Shown: positions 1 through 9,425, counted from the first letter of the stretch. The stretch: 64,000 nt of DNA from Paraburkholderia phytofirmans OLGA172 (GCF_001634365.1 NZ_CP014578.1:3782001-3846000), one strand, 5' to 3'. Notes: generated by a model from the letters alone, not told the origin. Made by a program: numbers and translations.

Positions 1-2109
1 GAGAAACGAGATAGAGCCGACTGCGAATAGTCCGCCGCCGTTCGGGCCGAAGCCGCAGATCATGTGGGCTCGAATACCGCTGTGCACTCTAGGTTTGCCG
101 ACCATTCGATTGAAGAGAAGCTCCTCGGGAACGGTCACGAAACTGGCGTCGTGATTGTCGGAGTACGCGACCACACTCACATAGGCGGGCGTACCGAGGT
201 CGGTCGCAGTTTGATCAATTTCGAAGCCCGCAGCGCCGCCGCCAGACAAGCCGAAGTTTCCAAACAGTTCTCCCGCGCCCGCTTTAACCCCCATGAACAG
301 CCAGGCATATTCGGTGGCAAAGGAGGCAGGTGTGCGGCGATAGAATGTGCCCCGAAAATCTCCCTCCGCTGTAAATCCGACTCCCGCAACTTTTTGCGGC
401 GGCAATCCGTTTCGACGCCACATACCCCCGTACTCGCCGTCCAGCTGGTTATAGTACTCACCCGGCTGACTTTCCCATACCCGCATGCCGGCCTCGGCTC
501 GACGAATTTCAAGCAGATGTGGCGCCGATGCGGTGCGCCCGATCTTCCAGTAGAACCCGTTTCCTCCAAGATACATCAGGCTTCCGCCCGCGGACCGGTA
601 GGCCAGGAGCGCGCCCAGCATTCGGCGTGTATGGTATTCCGGGTGCGATCCGGTTAGGACAACGTCGTAGTGCTTCAACGCGTCCACGCCTCGCTTATCA
701 AGATCCTCGTCGGTAACGACGTCAAATTCAAACCCCTTTTCCCTTAACCAGTTGGTCAGATGAGAGTCTGCGGAAAAGTGGCGCAGGCCCGATCCATGCT
801 CGTCAAGGAACGTCAGATAGCCTGGACGCATGGTGAGAATCGGACGCAAGCGGGAGGAGAGGCTTATACCTGAACCATCGCTGTGATAGTTGTACGTTGA
901 TGTGCCAAATGAGGTTACGACGTCCGGGTTGTGGGGATACGCCCCCCATGCTTCCACGCGAGCAGCAAGCGCCCCCGAAAAATTTCCTCGGGCGTTGTTG
1001 GCGTAGGCGAGGTAAGTCAGTGTGGGCGCGAGGAACGCGATACGCGCATGTTTTCCCTCCGACGCAACCGTGACGTAAAACGGGATTGTGTCGGCTCCTT
1101 CTCCATTGTCCACGCGCAATCCATAGACACCCGATGCCATGTCGGCCGGGATCTTCAGATGTACCGACGTTTGCCAGCCACAGTCCGACAGGTCATCAGA
1201 GTGGAACCGGATCGCGGCGTATTCCTCTGGCGCATGCTTCCAGTCCATCTCCTGTCCGCTCCACCGCGACGACCGAACTGCCCTCATTGGTGCGTTCACA
1301 AGCGTCAATGGCGCGTCGCTATCAAGCCAGTTCGGTACGCTCGTGTGAGCGAGCGTTGGCGTGAAGTCCCAATGCGCCAACAGGGTGCCCTCGTGCCGAT
1401 CGCCGCTTGCGTCGCTGGTGGCCGCGCGCAATTCCGGGCTTTCGATGAAGCCGTTGAAAGCATCCTCCGGGTGTCCTTTCCATATAGCCGCAAAACACAC
1501 GGTTGTAGCGCCGAGCGCGATAACGGAGAACGGTGCGTCAAATTCCACCACGTTTCTGAATGCCTCTTCGCGCGAGTTTGTACCTGAGCTGATTGCCTGA
1601 ATGCGGCCGCCACGATCGAACGATATGTGCAAATTTGTCCACAGATCGGCGGCGACAGCTATGCCTGTGGCGATCTGTTCCCCTGTCGCGAGGCTCTGGA
1701 AAACGAGTTCGCCGCAATTGAGAGCAATCGCTACACCATGCTTCCCATCGTGGTTCTGAAGAGCGACCAATGTTTGAAGGGAGGCGTCCTCAAGCGTGGG
1801 CTGAACCGTCAGGTCGAGCTTGACGCGCTGAATGTCCTCCAGAAGCGGCATTGCGCCGTAAGCGCAGGAGCCGGGAAACACTGGCTGCTCCTGTCCCGGG
1901 TAGGTGCTTTCCAGCTGGACATCGATCGGGACCAGCTTCATCCCGGGCCCGTTCGGGTTTGGGTCACAACAATCTATGCGCTCAACGGTCGCCATAAAAG
2001 CGCGACCGCCGCGCGAACTGATTTTGAACGTCAGTTCCTGACCAGCGTGTGCGCTCCACGGGGTTACATAGCCGATGATCGCGGGAGTTTGGGAGTTGGA
2101 AGTAGTCAT
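1..2109 (-). CDS. N,N-dimethylformamidase-type large (beta) subunit, 3' end cut by window edge
   Basis: Translating the minus strand from an ATG at 2109 gives 703 uninterrupted codons to base 1, so the C-terminus lies outside the window. The protein has an N-terminal jelly-roll/LamG-like half (about residues 1-260, e.g. GYVTPWSAHAGQELTFKISS) and a C-terminal half with YLAYANNARGNF, PGYLTFLDEHGSGLRHFSAD, VLTGSHPEYHTRRML and LGGNGFYW. These match the large subunit of N,N-dimethylformamidase (known members about 760 residues), which hydrolyses DMF to dimethylamine and formate with a mononuclear iron site in the C-terminal half. The small alpha subunit is not seen here. An in-frame ATG at 2127 is an alternative start; neither start has a strong ribosome site. 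It is divergent from the substrate-binding protein at 2271. True substrate is uncertain: many homologues are annotated this way without tested activity. Confidence 0.8.
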   Translation of the reverse strand, partial: MTTSNSQTPAIIGYVTPWSAHAGQELTFKISSRGGRAFMATVERIDCCDPNPNGPGMKLVPIDVQLESTYPGQEQPVFPGSCAYGAMPLLEDIQRVKLDLTVQPTLEDASLQTLVALQNHDGKHGVAIALNCGELVFQSLATGEQIATGIAVAADLWTNLHISFDRGGRIQAISSGTNSREEAFRNVVEFDAPFSVIALGATTVCFAAIWKGHPEDAFNGFIESPELRAATSDASGDRHEGTLLAHWDFTPTLAHTSVPNWLDSDAPLTLVNAPMRAVRSSRWSGQEMDWKHAPEEYAAIRFHSDDLSDCGWQTSVHLKIPADMASGVYGLRVDNGEGADTIPFYVTVASEGKHARIAFLAPTLTYLAYANNARGNFSGALAARVEAWGAYPHNPDVVTSFGTSTYNYHSDGSGISLSSRLRPILTMRPGYLTFLDEHGSGLRHFSADSHLTNWLREKGFEFDVVTDEDLDKRGVDALKHYDVVLTGSHPEYHTRRMLGALLAYRSAGGSLMYLGGNGFYWKIGRTASAPHLLEIRRAEAGMRVWESQPGEYYNQLDGEYGGMWRRNGLPPQKVAGVGFTAEGDFRGTFYRRTPASFATEYAWLFMGVKAGAGELFGNFGLSGGGAAGFEIDQTATDLGTPAYVSVVAYSDNHDASFVTVPEELLFNRMVGKPRVHSGIRAHMICGFGPNGGGLFAVGSISFL

Positions 2110-2270
2110 AGTCAAATGATCAATCATTCTTGGTCGTGGTCCCAGGCGCTGCTCTGCGACCGCTTACGGCCAGGGGAAACCCCTGTGAGGTTTTATTTTT
2201 CAATGGTTGCAAATAGAACCAAAAGTGGTCACTATCGAGTCCAGTGTACTTTAACCACTGGGGGTGTGCG

Positions 2271-3392
2271 ATGAGAAAATTGGTGTCTTCGGTAATGGCG
2301 GTTGCTGCACTTCTCGCCTTCGGCAGCGCGAGCGCTCAAGAGGTTGTTCTTGTTGGCGTTTCTGGGCCGTTGACCGGTCCCCAAGCGTCGGAAGGGAAAG
2401 ACAACGAAAATGGTGCACGCATGGCGGTTGACGAACTAAATAGCGCCGGAACGATGATTGCCGGTAAAAACGTAACATTCAAATTGGTCTCTCAAGATGA
2501 CCAGGCGGATCCTCGGATTGGAGTGCAGGTCGCGCAGAAGCTGGTCGACGCCAAGGTGACTGCCGTTCTTGGCCCATACAATTCTGGAGTGGCCATCCCG
2601 GCCTCGCGGCTCTACCAGAACGCCGGCATCCCGATGCTTTCGGTTGCGTCGAACCCGGCGCTGACTCTTCAAGGTTTCACCGAAGTCTTTCGTATCGGCG
2701 CCAGTGACGGGCAACTCGGCGGAGCGATGGCTAATTTCGCCATCGATACGCTTAAAGCGAAAACAGCGGCAGTCATGGACGACCGGTCGGCCTACGGACA
2801 GGGCGTGGCGGAGGAGTTCATGAGCGTGGCCAAGGCACGCGGGCTGAAGATTATCGACCAGCAATACACGAATGGTCAGGCGGTCGATTTCAAGGGCGTT
2901 CTCTCTCAGATCAAGGCGACGAATCCCGATGTCATCTTCTACGGTGGTTACGCGTCGCAAAGCGGCCCGCTTGTCAAACAGATGCGTCAGCTCGGATTGC
3001 GGGCGAAGCTGCTGGGCGGCGACGGAATCTGTACGTCTGATATGGCCAAAATTGCAGGTCCCGCAGCGACGAATGCGTATTGTTCACAAGGTGGGGTCTC
3101 GCTGGACAAGACACCAGCAGGTAGCGCATTTCTGAAAAAGTACAAGACGACCTTCAACGTCGATACGCAGGTGTATGGCGTGAGTTATTACGACGGCATG
3201 AAGCTGTTGGCCGACGCGATGGTGAAGGCTGGCACAACATCCGACCGCGCCAAAATTGGTGCGCAACTCACCAAGTCCGCCTACACCGGCGTGGCCGGCG
3301 AGTATTCGTTCGACGCACATCATGATCTGAAAAGCTCGGCGACGACCGTGTACACATTCAAGGATGGCGCTGTCGTAACTTACGGCAACTGA
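2271..3392 (+). CDS. Branched-chain amino acid-type ABC transporter substrate-binding protein (LivJ family)
   Basis: A 373-residue protein starting MRKLVSSVMAVAALLAFG, with a Sec signal peptide cleaved after SASA (about residue 22). The mature part begins VVLVGVSGPLTGPQASEGKD, the classic type-1 periplasmic binding fold, with later hallmarks GVQVAQKLVDAKVTAVLGP, AVMDDRSAYGQG and PDVIFYGGY. It captures a small solute in the periplasm for an ABC importer. An ATG 27 bases upstream (2244) is open but would bury the signal peptide, and a GGGGGTG ribosome site fits 2271. No permease or ATPase genes are adjacent, so it must use a transporter encoded elsewhere or be an orphan binder. Context with hydroxyproline genes 36 bases downstream suggests a hydroxyproline or related ligand (inference). 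Confidence 0.88.
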   Translation: MRKLVSSVMAVAALLAFGSASAQEVVLVGVSGPLTGPQASEGKDNENGARMAVDELNSAGTMIAGKNVTFKLVSQDDQADPRIGVQVAQKLVDAKVTAVLGPYNSGVAIPASRLYQNAGIPMLSVASNPALTLQGFTEVFRIGASDGQLGGAMANFAIDTLKAKTAAVMDDRSAYGQGVAEEFMSVAKARGLKIIDQQYTNGQAVDFKGVLSQIKATNPDVIFYGGYASQSGPLVKQMRQLGLRAKLLGGDGICTSDMAKIAGPAATNAYCSQGGVSLDKTPAGSAFLKKYKTTFNVDTQVYGVSYYDGMKLLADAMVKAGTTSDRAKIGAQLTKSAYTGVAGEYSFDAHHDLKSSATTVYTFKDGAVVTYGN

Positions 3393-3428
3393 GGTTTCAA
3401 CGAAAATAGTAAGCAAGACGGAGTATCT

Positions 3429-4436
3429 ATGCGAATAAACAGGACACTTAACACGATTGAAATGCACACCGGTGGTGAGCCGTTTCGCATCATCACCAAT
3501 GGTTTCCCGCGCCTAGCGGGGAAAACCATCGTGGAGCGGCGGGAGTGGATCCAGAAGCATGCGGATGAGTTACGGAGCGCCATGATGCTGGAACCTCGAG
3601 GCCATGCCGATATGTACGGAGGCTTCCTCACTGAGCCGGTCACCGAAGGTGCGGATTTCGGCATCATCTTTACGCAGAATAAAGACTACAGTCCCCATTG
3701 TGGTCACGGGACCATCGCGCTGGCCACCGCGGCGGTTGAACTGGGGTGGATTGAGCGCACGTCGCCGGAAACGCGCGTGGGCATCGACGCGCCTTGCGGA
3801 TTCCTCGAGGCTTTCGTCCAGTGGGACGGCGAAAATGCAGGGAATGTGCGTTTCGTGAATGTGCCGTCATTCGTCTGGAAAAAGGACGTCATCGTCAATA
3901 CGCCGACGTTCGGCCCCGTGTCAGGTGATATCGCTTACGGAGGCGCGTTCTATTTCTACGTCGATGGTGCGCAGTACGATATGGCGGTAGGCGAAAGCAA
4001 CGTTGATCGACTGAAGCAGTTCGGCGACGAGATCACACAGGCGACTAATGCAGCGTTTGACATCGTTCATCCAGAGATTCCGGAAATCAGAGGGCTCTAC
4101 GGCACGATCATTTCGAATGCACCCCGTCATCCGGGATCGACTCAGGCGAACTGCTGCATCTTCGCCGATCGCGAGGTTGACCGATCGCCAACAGGGTCCG
4201 GCACCGCAGGGCGCGTCGCCCAGCTCTACCAGCGCGGCACCCTACCCTCGGATGGAACGCTCGTGAATGAGTCGATCATCGGAACGATTTTCAAGGGCCG
4301 CGTGCTGAGTGAGACGAAATGCGGTGAGTTCGATGCGGTGATTCCCGAGATCGAAGGGAACGCGTTCATCTGCGGCTACGGGACGTGGTTGATCGACGAA
4401 CGCGACCCTTTGACCTACGGATTCCTGGTGCGGTAG
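3429..4436 (+). CDS. trans-3-hydroxy-L-proline dehydratase (proline racemase superfamily)
   Basis: 335 residues, proline racemase/hydroxyproline epimerase fold. The first catalytic position is Cys91 in PHCGHGT, but the second, in DRSPTGSGT, is Thr255 instead of the Cys found in proline racemases and 4-hydroxyproline 2-epimerases. In this superfamily the Cys/Thr pair marks trans-3-hydroxy-L-proline dehydratase (EC 4.2.1.77), which removes water to give delta1-pyrroline-2-carboxylate. The start ATG follows a GACGGAG ribosome site. It sits between a periplasmic binding protein and a GntR regulator, with a fitting imine reductase downstream (5614-6624), which supports the assignment. The substrate call is from motif and context. 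Confidence 0.87.
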   Translation: MRINRTLNTIEMHTGGEPFRIITNGFPRLAGKTIVERREWIQKHADELRSAMMLEPRGHADMYGGFLTEPVTEGADFGIIFTQNKDYSPHCGHGTIALATAAVELGWIERTSPETRVGIDAPCGFLEAFVQWDGENAGNVRFVNVPSFVWKKDVIVNTPTFGPVSGDIAYGGAFYFYVDGAQYDMAVGESNVDRLKQFGDEITQATNAAFDIVHPEIPEIRGLYGTIISNAPRHPGSTQANCCIFADREVDRSPTGSGTAGRVAQLYQRGTLPSDGTLVNESIIGTIFKGRVLSETKCGEFDAVIPEIEGNAFICGYGTWLIDERDPLTYGFLVR

Positions 4437-4587
4437 AGGGTGCAGATTCCAGGCGCTGCTTCCAGGGCAACTGCCACGCTGACGTGACATCTTTTGACCC
4501 ATCTCCTTGGAGCCTTCGCGGCGCATTCTGAAATGGGATGCAGCCGCGCTTTTTTGCCTTGTACGAGCCATGTGGAACACTTCATGC

Positions 4588-4626
4588 GCGGTCGAATCGG
4601 GCGGTCGAATCGGGCGGTCGAACCGG
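4588..4626. repeat. Three tandem 13-bp repeats upstream of the gntR gene
   Basis: Unit GCGGTCGAATCGG at 4588-4600 and 4601-4613, and a third copy with one change (GCGGTCGAACCGG) at 4614-4626. It lies about 90 bases before the chosen gntR start, where an operator or promoter element could sit. Function is not shown by the sequence. Confidence 0.6.
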
Positions 4627-4718
4627 GAGGTGGCATCATGTTGCCGACGTATGATAATGATTCGTCAACGGCAGGAGAATCCCTCCGCATCGGGCGTCAG
4701 GAAATGAAAGGAAGTGAG

Positions 4719-5459
4719 ATGGGTACGACACGGCAGGATCTCGAATCGAATTTCAGACCACTGCAGATTTATGAGCAGGTCGAGGAGAAGATCAAGGAGG
4801 AGATCCGCACGGGACGGTTCTCGGCCGAGTCACGACTGCCATCGGAACGCGAACTTGCGGCGCTCTATGGAGTCGGTCGGCCTGCGGTTCGAGAGGCAAT
4901 AGGGGCACTTCAAAATGAAGGCCTCGTTGTGACGAAACGGAATTCTGGTACCTACGTCTCGTCTGCGGCCTCTGAGCACTTACTCAACGGCGACGGCAAT
5001 CATGGAGCTCAGAATGCGGAGCCGGATTTCAGCCCAACGGGAACGCTCGAAACACGATTCATCCTCGAGCCAGCAATCGCACGTCGAGCCGCCGCACGGG
5101 GCAAGCGCGATCGCCTGGCTGAGCAATACCTTGCTGAGATGGAGACGATCCAGGATATCTCCAATCCTGAGCAGCGTGCGCTTTGGAATAACAGCGACAG
5201 AATGTTCCATCGCCAACTGGCGGTAATGACCGGTGACGCTTTGCTCGTCAAGATCGCAGACGAAGTGGCGAAAACGATGGATCAACCATTGTGGAAAAGG
5301 CTAAAAGACGACGGGATATTCGATCCCTTACGGATACGCCTGTATGCATCCGAACATCGACTTATTTACGAATCAATTGTGAGTGGCGATGCAGACGCGG
5401 CAGCGTTCTACGTGGAGCAGCATATCAAGCGAGTTCGACGGGATATTGCGCCCAGGTAG
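4719..5459 (+). CDS. GntR/FadR-subfamily transcriptional regulator
   Basis: 246 residues from the ATG at 4719, which has a ribosome site (GGAAG) six bases upstream. A longer in-frame reading back to 4494 exists but lacks family similarity. Residues about 15-80 form the winged helix-turn-helix (YEQVEEKIKEEIRTGRF, LPSERELAALYGVGRPAVRE, GLVVTKRNSGTYV); the rest is an all-helical FCD ligand-binding domain with acidic/His metal-site style residues (LETRFILEPAIARRAA, DRMFHRQLAVMTGD, HRLIYESIVSGD). FCD regulators usually repress neighbouring catabolic genes until a carboxylate ligand binds. Placed between the dehydratase and the reductase genes, it most likely controls this 3-hydroxyproline cluster (inference). 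Confidence 0.88.
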   Translation: MGTTRQDLESNFRPLQIYEQVEEKIKEEIRTGRFSAESRLPSERELAALYGVGRPAVREAIGALQNEGLVVTKRNSGTYVSSAASEHLLNGDGNHGAQNAEPDFSPTGTLETRFILEPAIARRAAARGKRDRLAEQYLAEMETIQDISNPEQRALWNNSDRMFHRQLAVMTGDALLVKIADEVAKTMDQPLWKRLKDDGIFDPLRIRLYASEHRLIYESIVSGDADAAAFYVEQHIKRVRRDIAPR

Positions 5460-5613
5460 CGCCGGCGTGATTCATTAGCTGGCTGCGAATCCTCTATTGT
5501 CGTCGGCAAAGAGATCGCAGCAGCGATGCCCCTGATGAGCAGCACCAGACGCAGGGGGCAAATCGAACGCGCGTGGCCGCGCGGCTACTCCTAAACGACG
5601 GACTTCAGAAGAC

Positions 5614-6624
5614 ATGGCAGATATAGTTCTTTCACTTGATCACCTGCACAAGTTGGCCTTTGACGTATTGACATCTAATGGGCTCAGCGCACGTCAATCG
5701 GACGCGATGGCGAAGGTCCTCGTCGCGGGCCAACGGGACGATTGTCACTCGCACGGTGTATGGCGCCTTATCGGGTGTGTAAAGACGCTGAAAACCGGCA
5801 AAATCAACGCGGATGCCGAGCCGCAGATAAAGGATGTCTCGCCTTCGCTTGTTAAAGTCGACGCCCGCTTCGGATTCTCTCCGCTTGCTTTTGAATTGGG
5901 GAGTCGGGTACTTGTTGAGAAGGCGAAGAAATCCGGTATCGCGGCTCTGGCGATCAACAACTGCTTCCACTTCAGCGCTTTGTGGCCGGAGGTTGAGGCA
6001 ATTGCGGCTGAAGGCGTAGTGGCACTAGCCATGACGCCTACCCATAGCTGTGTAGCACCTGCTGGCGGAAACAAGCCGCTATTTGGAACCAACCCGATCG
6101 CGTTCGCCTGGCCACGTCCAGGCCCCTTTCCATTTGTGTTCGACATGGCTACAAGCAGAATCGCCCGTGGCGACATCGAGCTGCACAAGCGGTCCGGCTC
6201 CAGGATTCCGAGCGACTGGGCGATCGACGAAAACGGTCAAGCCACCGATGACCCCGATAAAGCATTAAGGGGGGCCATGCTTACATTCGGAGGCTATAAG
6301 GGTTCCGCGCTTTCAGCGATGGTTGAATTGCTGGCTGGCCCGTTGATCAGCGATATGCTCAGCCCGGAGTCGCTGGCTTTTGACGAAGGCGTAGGAGCGG
6401 CCCCTTGTCACGGTGAAATCGTCATCGCTTTCGACCCTGCAGTCTTCGCTGGCGCGGACTCTACGGAGAACCTGCAGCGCGCTGAGACTCTGTTTGAAGG
6501 AATCGTGGGTCAGGGCGCGCGCCTGCCCTCCCAGCGACGATTCGATGCACGACAGCGCAGCATTGAGCACGGCGTGTCGCTCTCAAAGGAACTCCACGAA
6601 GAGCTTACCCGCTTGATTTCGTGA
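5614..6624 (+). CDS. Ldh2/malate dehydrogenase-family imine reductase, probable delta1-pyrroline-2-carboxylate reductase
   Basis: 336 residues of the Ldh_2 (sulfolactate/malate/piperideine-2-carboxylate reductase) family: DDCHSHGVWRL near residue 43, NNCFHFSALWPEVE near 115, FGTNPIAFAWP near 160, and FDMATSRIARGDIELHKRSG near 175. Members bind NAD(P)H and reduce keto or imino acids. DpkA-type members reduce delta1-piperideine-2-carboxylate and delta1-pyrroline-2-carboxylate; the product of the dehydratase at 3429 is exactly the latter. Together they would turn trans-3-hydroxy-L-proline into L-proline in the cytoplasm. The gene starts 154 bases after gntR, so it may have its own promoter. The family is certain, the substrate is inferred from context. 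Confidence 0.82.
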   Translation: MADIVLSLDHLHKLAFDVLTSNGLSARQSDAMAKVLVAGQRDDCHSHGVWRLIGCVKTLKTGKINADAEPQIKDVSPSLVKVDARFGFSPLAFELGSRVLVEKAKKSGIAALAINNCFHFSALWPEVEAIAAEGVVALAMTPTHSCVAPAGGNKPLFGTNPIAFAWPRPGPFPFVFDMATSRIARGDIELHKRSGSRIPSDWAIDENGQATDDPDKALRGAMLTFGGYKGSALSAMVELLAGPLISDMLSPESLAFDEGVGAAPCHGEIVIAFDPAVFAGADSTENLQRAETLFEGIVGQGARLPSQRRFDARQRSIEHGVSLSKELHEELTRLIS

Positions 6625-7246
6625 GATCCGGTAGGTGACAGGGCCGCATCCTGGCTCTACACCTCAGGTACCGCGACCGGCGCGAACAACCAAGGTATCG
6701 GCACGTTACTTGCGGACGTCCTGTCAGCAATTACATGCGAACGTTCGCCGTTTTCTCTCAACCGGCTCCTATGGGTCGCAAGTACGTATCCGCTTGCGGT
6801 GCGACCGGTCATTCGCATCCGCCGACATGCGAATGACCGGAAAGTGATCCGTAGCCGCCTGACGAACGCCGATACTCGAATGGCAGCAATGGCCGAATCG
6901 CGGACGACCATCTGCGGGAAATCTCGTCGCTCATATCAAATCACATCGGTTCGCAAGGGTCCGGGCCTGTAGGCTCCGATGAGTGTCGGACAGCCCGAGC
7001 AACTACCTGAATTGTTGTATGAGCCCAATGACGTGGGCGCCAACTGCTTTGGAGGTGCACACATGAAAACCGGATCACGCTCAACAGACAACCTTGTCGC
7101 TCGCCAAGACACCAGAAAGCAGAAAGCCCTCACTCGGGAGGGCTTTCATTCTCACTACCGTTTCCAGACTTTATTGCATTGCCTAGTTCGGATTTTCCAA
7201 TCTTTATTGCGCTTTCCAAACTATATTGTCACGGAACACAGCAATC
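6625..7246. other. 622-base non-coding stretch between the catabolic islet and sodB
   Basis: No convincing gene. It holds a perfect 14-bp inverted repeat (6805-6818 and 6827-6840, arms CCGGTCATTCGCAT, 8-base loop), a terminator-like hairpin (7122-7130 and 7139-7147, stem GAAAGCCCT, no clear T run), and three 16-bp repeats near the sodB end, listed separately. A minus-strand reading at 6657-6911 is Arg-rich and not convincing as a gene. Confidence 0.6.
7161..7228. repeat. Three copies of a 16-bp motif beside sodB, possible transposon end
   Basis: On the plus strand: TTTCCAGACTTTATTG (7161-7176), TTTCCAATCTTTATTG (7194-7209) and TTTCCAAACTATATTG (7213-7228). The set lies 18 bases past the sodB stop codon. 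Repeated transposase-binding sites inside one end are known for Tn7- and Tn5053-like elements, so this may be the right end of such an element; a regulatory role is also possible. No second end or transposase was found in the window. Confidence 0.5.
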
Positions 7247-7825
7247 TCACGCGAAGTTCTTCGACGCGAATTCCCAGTTGACGATGTTCCAGTACGCTTC
7301 AACGAACTTCGGACGCGCATTGCGATAGTCGATGTAGTACGCGTGTTCCCACACGTCGATCGTCAGCAGCGCCTTCGCGTCCGTGGTCAGCGGCGTAGCG
7401 GCGTTGCTCGTCGACACGAGGTCGAGCGAACCGTCGGCCTTCTTCACCAGCCATGCCCAGCCCGAGCCGAACGTGCCGACTGCCGTCTTGGCGAATTCTT
7501 CCTTGAACTTGTCGAACGAACCCCACTTGGCGTTGATCGCGTCGGCCAGTGCGCCGGTCGGTGCACCGCCACCTTGCGGCGACAGGCTGTTCCAGAAGAA
7601 CGTGTGGTTCCACACTTGAGCAGCATTGTTGAAGATACCGCCCGATGCCTTCTTGACGATCTCTTCGAGCGACAGGTTCTCGAACTCCGTGCCCTTGATC
7701 AGATTGTTCAGGTTAGTCACATAGGTCTGGTGGTGCTTGCCGTAGTGATACTCGAGCGTCTCTTCCGACATGTTTGGAACGAGTGCGTTTTTTGCAAACG
7801 GCAGCGGCGGGAGCGTATGTTCCAT
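7247..7825 (-). CDS. sodB: Iron superoxide dismutase SodB
   Basis: 192 residues from the ATG at 7825, preceded by an AAGGAAAG ribosome site; a longer reading to 7960 is not needed. Converts superoxide to oxygen and peroxide in the cytoplasm. The four metal ligands are in place: His27 (EYHYGKHH), His74 (VWNHTFFW), Asp157 and His161 ([11 protein letters not shown]). The Gln at NNAAQVWNH and the absence of Mn-type signatures point to the iron form. It stands alone, convergent with the islet on its left and divergent-side neighbour xseA on its right, as in other Burkholderiaceae. Confidence 0.97.
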   Translation of the reverse strand: MEHTLPPLPFAKNALVPNMSEETLEYHYGKHHQTYVTNLNNLIKGTEFENLSLEEIVKKASGGIFNNAAQVWNHTFFWNSLSPQGGGAPTGALADAINAKWGSFDKFKEEFAKTAVGTFGSGWAWLVKKADGSLDLVSTSNAATPLTTDAKALLTIDVWEHAYYIDYRNARPKFVEAYWNIVNWEFASKNFA

Positions 7826-8045
7826 GGTGCTTTCCTTCTGTCTGTATCTGTTGTGGGGGAGTCTGCGGATAACGCTATTGAGCACTGGATTGTAGGCGAG
7901 TTGGAATAACCCCGCAAACCAACGGACTTTATGCCCGGCATCGGCGAACATGCCGCACACATAGCGTAATTAGTGCTTTCGCACGGGTTGTGCCTGCCCC
8001 ATGCGAAGGTCAAAAGCACGCCTTGGCGCTGCTGTCGGCGAAGTG

Positions 8046-9425
8046 TCAGAAACCGTCCGTCAGGCGCGGTTGCACATCCGCGAGAGCAATGTCCGCGGCC
8101 CCTTCGGCGAGATGCACCGTAAGGCGCCGCCCTGGTTTCAGCGATGACGGCGCACGCACGGCGCGGCCGCTCTGTGCATCGAGCACGGCGGCATAGCCGC
8201 GTTCCAGCGTGCGCTGTGGACTCAGTACTTCGAGCCGCGCGGCTAGCGTGTCGATACGCGTGGACTGACGTTCATGCTGGCGCAACAATGCAGCGTCCAG
8301 ACGCTGCGAGAGGTTGCCGAGCTTCGCCTCATACGCGGCGAGATCAGGGCGCCAGCGCTGCCAACGCATCTGCAGCAGAGAAAACCGCGCTCGGGCGTCG
8401 CGCACGGGACGCGCGCCCGCCGATGCCAGCCGCACGCTCAATTGCTGCAGATGCGTGCGCTGCCGCGCGAGCCGCTCAGCCGGCGACACGAGCCGGCGCG
8501 CGAGCCAGTCGAGTTGTTGGGCGCGCCGCTCCATCATGCGGCCAAAACCGCGGGCGAGCGTCGCATGGCGATGATCGAGCTCGCGCAGCAACAGCACGCG
8601 CTGCGGGCTGACGAGTTCGGCGGCGCCAGTGGGCGTCGGTGCGCGCACGTCGGCGGCAAAATCGGCGATCGTGAAATCGGTTTCGTGGCCCACGCCGCTC
8701 ACCACCGGGATCGCGCTTTCAGCGATCGCGCGCGCAAGCACTTCTTCGTTGAACGCCCACAGGTCTTCAATCGAGCCACCGCCGCGGCACACGATCAACA
8801 CATCGACTTCGCGCCGGACGTTGGCCGCGTCGACCATCGCGGCCACCCTGGCGCTGGCGCCCACGCCCTGCACCGGCGCCGGATAGATGATCACAGGAAT
8901 ATGCGGCGCGCGACGCGATAAGGTGGTCAGGACGTCTCGCAATGCAGCGGCGTGGAGCGATGTCACAATGCCGATCGCGCGCGGATGGGCCGGCAAAGCA
9001 CGTTTGCGTTCGGCGGCAAAAAGGCCCTCGGCTTCGAGTTGGGCCTTCAGCTTGAGAAAAGCTTCGTAAAGACGCCCCTGCCCCGTGCGGCGCACCGCTT
9101 CCACATTCAGTTGCAGCTCGCCGCGCGGCTCGTACATCGTCACCAGCGCGCGCACTTCGATGCGGTCGCCTTCGCGCGGCGTGAACTCGGCGTATTGCGC
9201 GCGACCGCGGAACATCACGCAGCGCATCTGCGCCTGAGCGTCCTTGATCGAGAAATACCAGTGGCCGCTCGCGGCACGCGTGAAGTTCGACACTTCCCCC
9301 GCCACCCAGACGAGCGGAAATGAGCGTTCGAGCATCGTGCCAATCGCACGGTTGAGCGCGGAAACGGGGACGACAACTTCACCGCCGGGCGTAGCCGACG
9401 AAGAAAAAGGGCTTTCGGGATTCAT
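8046..9425 (-). CDS. xseA: Exodeoxyribonuclease VII large subunit
   Basis: 459 residues, the usual length. With the small subunit XseB (not in this window) it degrades single-stranded DNA in both directions to oligonucleotides, in repair. The N-terminal OB fold (about 25-120: [38 protein letters not shown]) binds ssDNA; the catalytic part has [40 protein letters not shown] and [20 protein letters not shown]; a long coiled-coil region follows (about 290-400). Same strand as sodB. Confidence 0.97.
   Translation of the reverse strand: MNPESPFSSSATPGGEVVVPVSALNRAIGTMLERSFPLVWVAGEVSNFTRAASGHWYFSIKDAQAQMRCVMFRGRAQYAEFTPREGDRIEVRALVTMYEPRGELQLNVEAVRRTGQGRLYEAFLKLKAQLEAEGLFAAERKRALPAHPRAIGIVTSLHAAALRDVLTTLSRRAPHIPVIIYPAPVQGVGASARVAAMVDAANVRREVDVLIVCRGGGSIEDLWAFNEEVLARAIAESAIPVVSGVGHETDFTIADFAADVRAPTPTGAAELVSPQRVLLLRELDHRHATLARGFGRMMERRAQQLDWLARRLVSPAERLARQRTHLQQLSVRLASAGARPVRDARARFSLLQMRWQRWRPDLAAYEAKLGNLSQRLDAALLRQHERQSTRIDTLAARLEVLSPQRTLERGYAAVLDAQSGRAVRAPSSLKPGRRLTVHLAEGAADIALADVQPRLTDGF

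Noticed and set aside
931..2274. Plus-strand readings of 218 and 215 codons over the left edge
   Set aside because: They lie opposite the 703-codon DMF-amidase-type gene, have no family similarity and are rich in Arg/Cys as shadow frames are.
6657..6911. 84-codon minus-strand reading in the islet border
   Set aside because: Arg-rich, passes through the 14-bp inverted repeat, no homology recognised.
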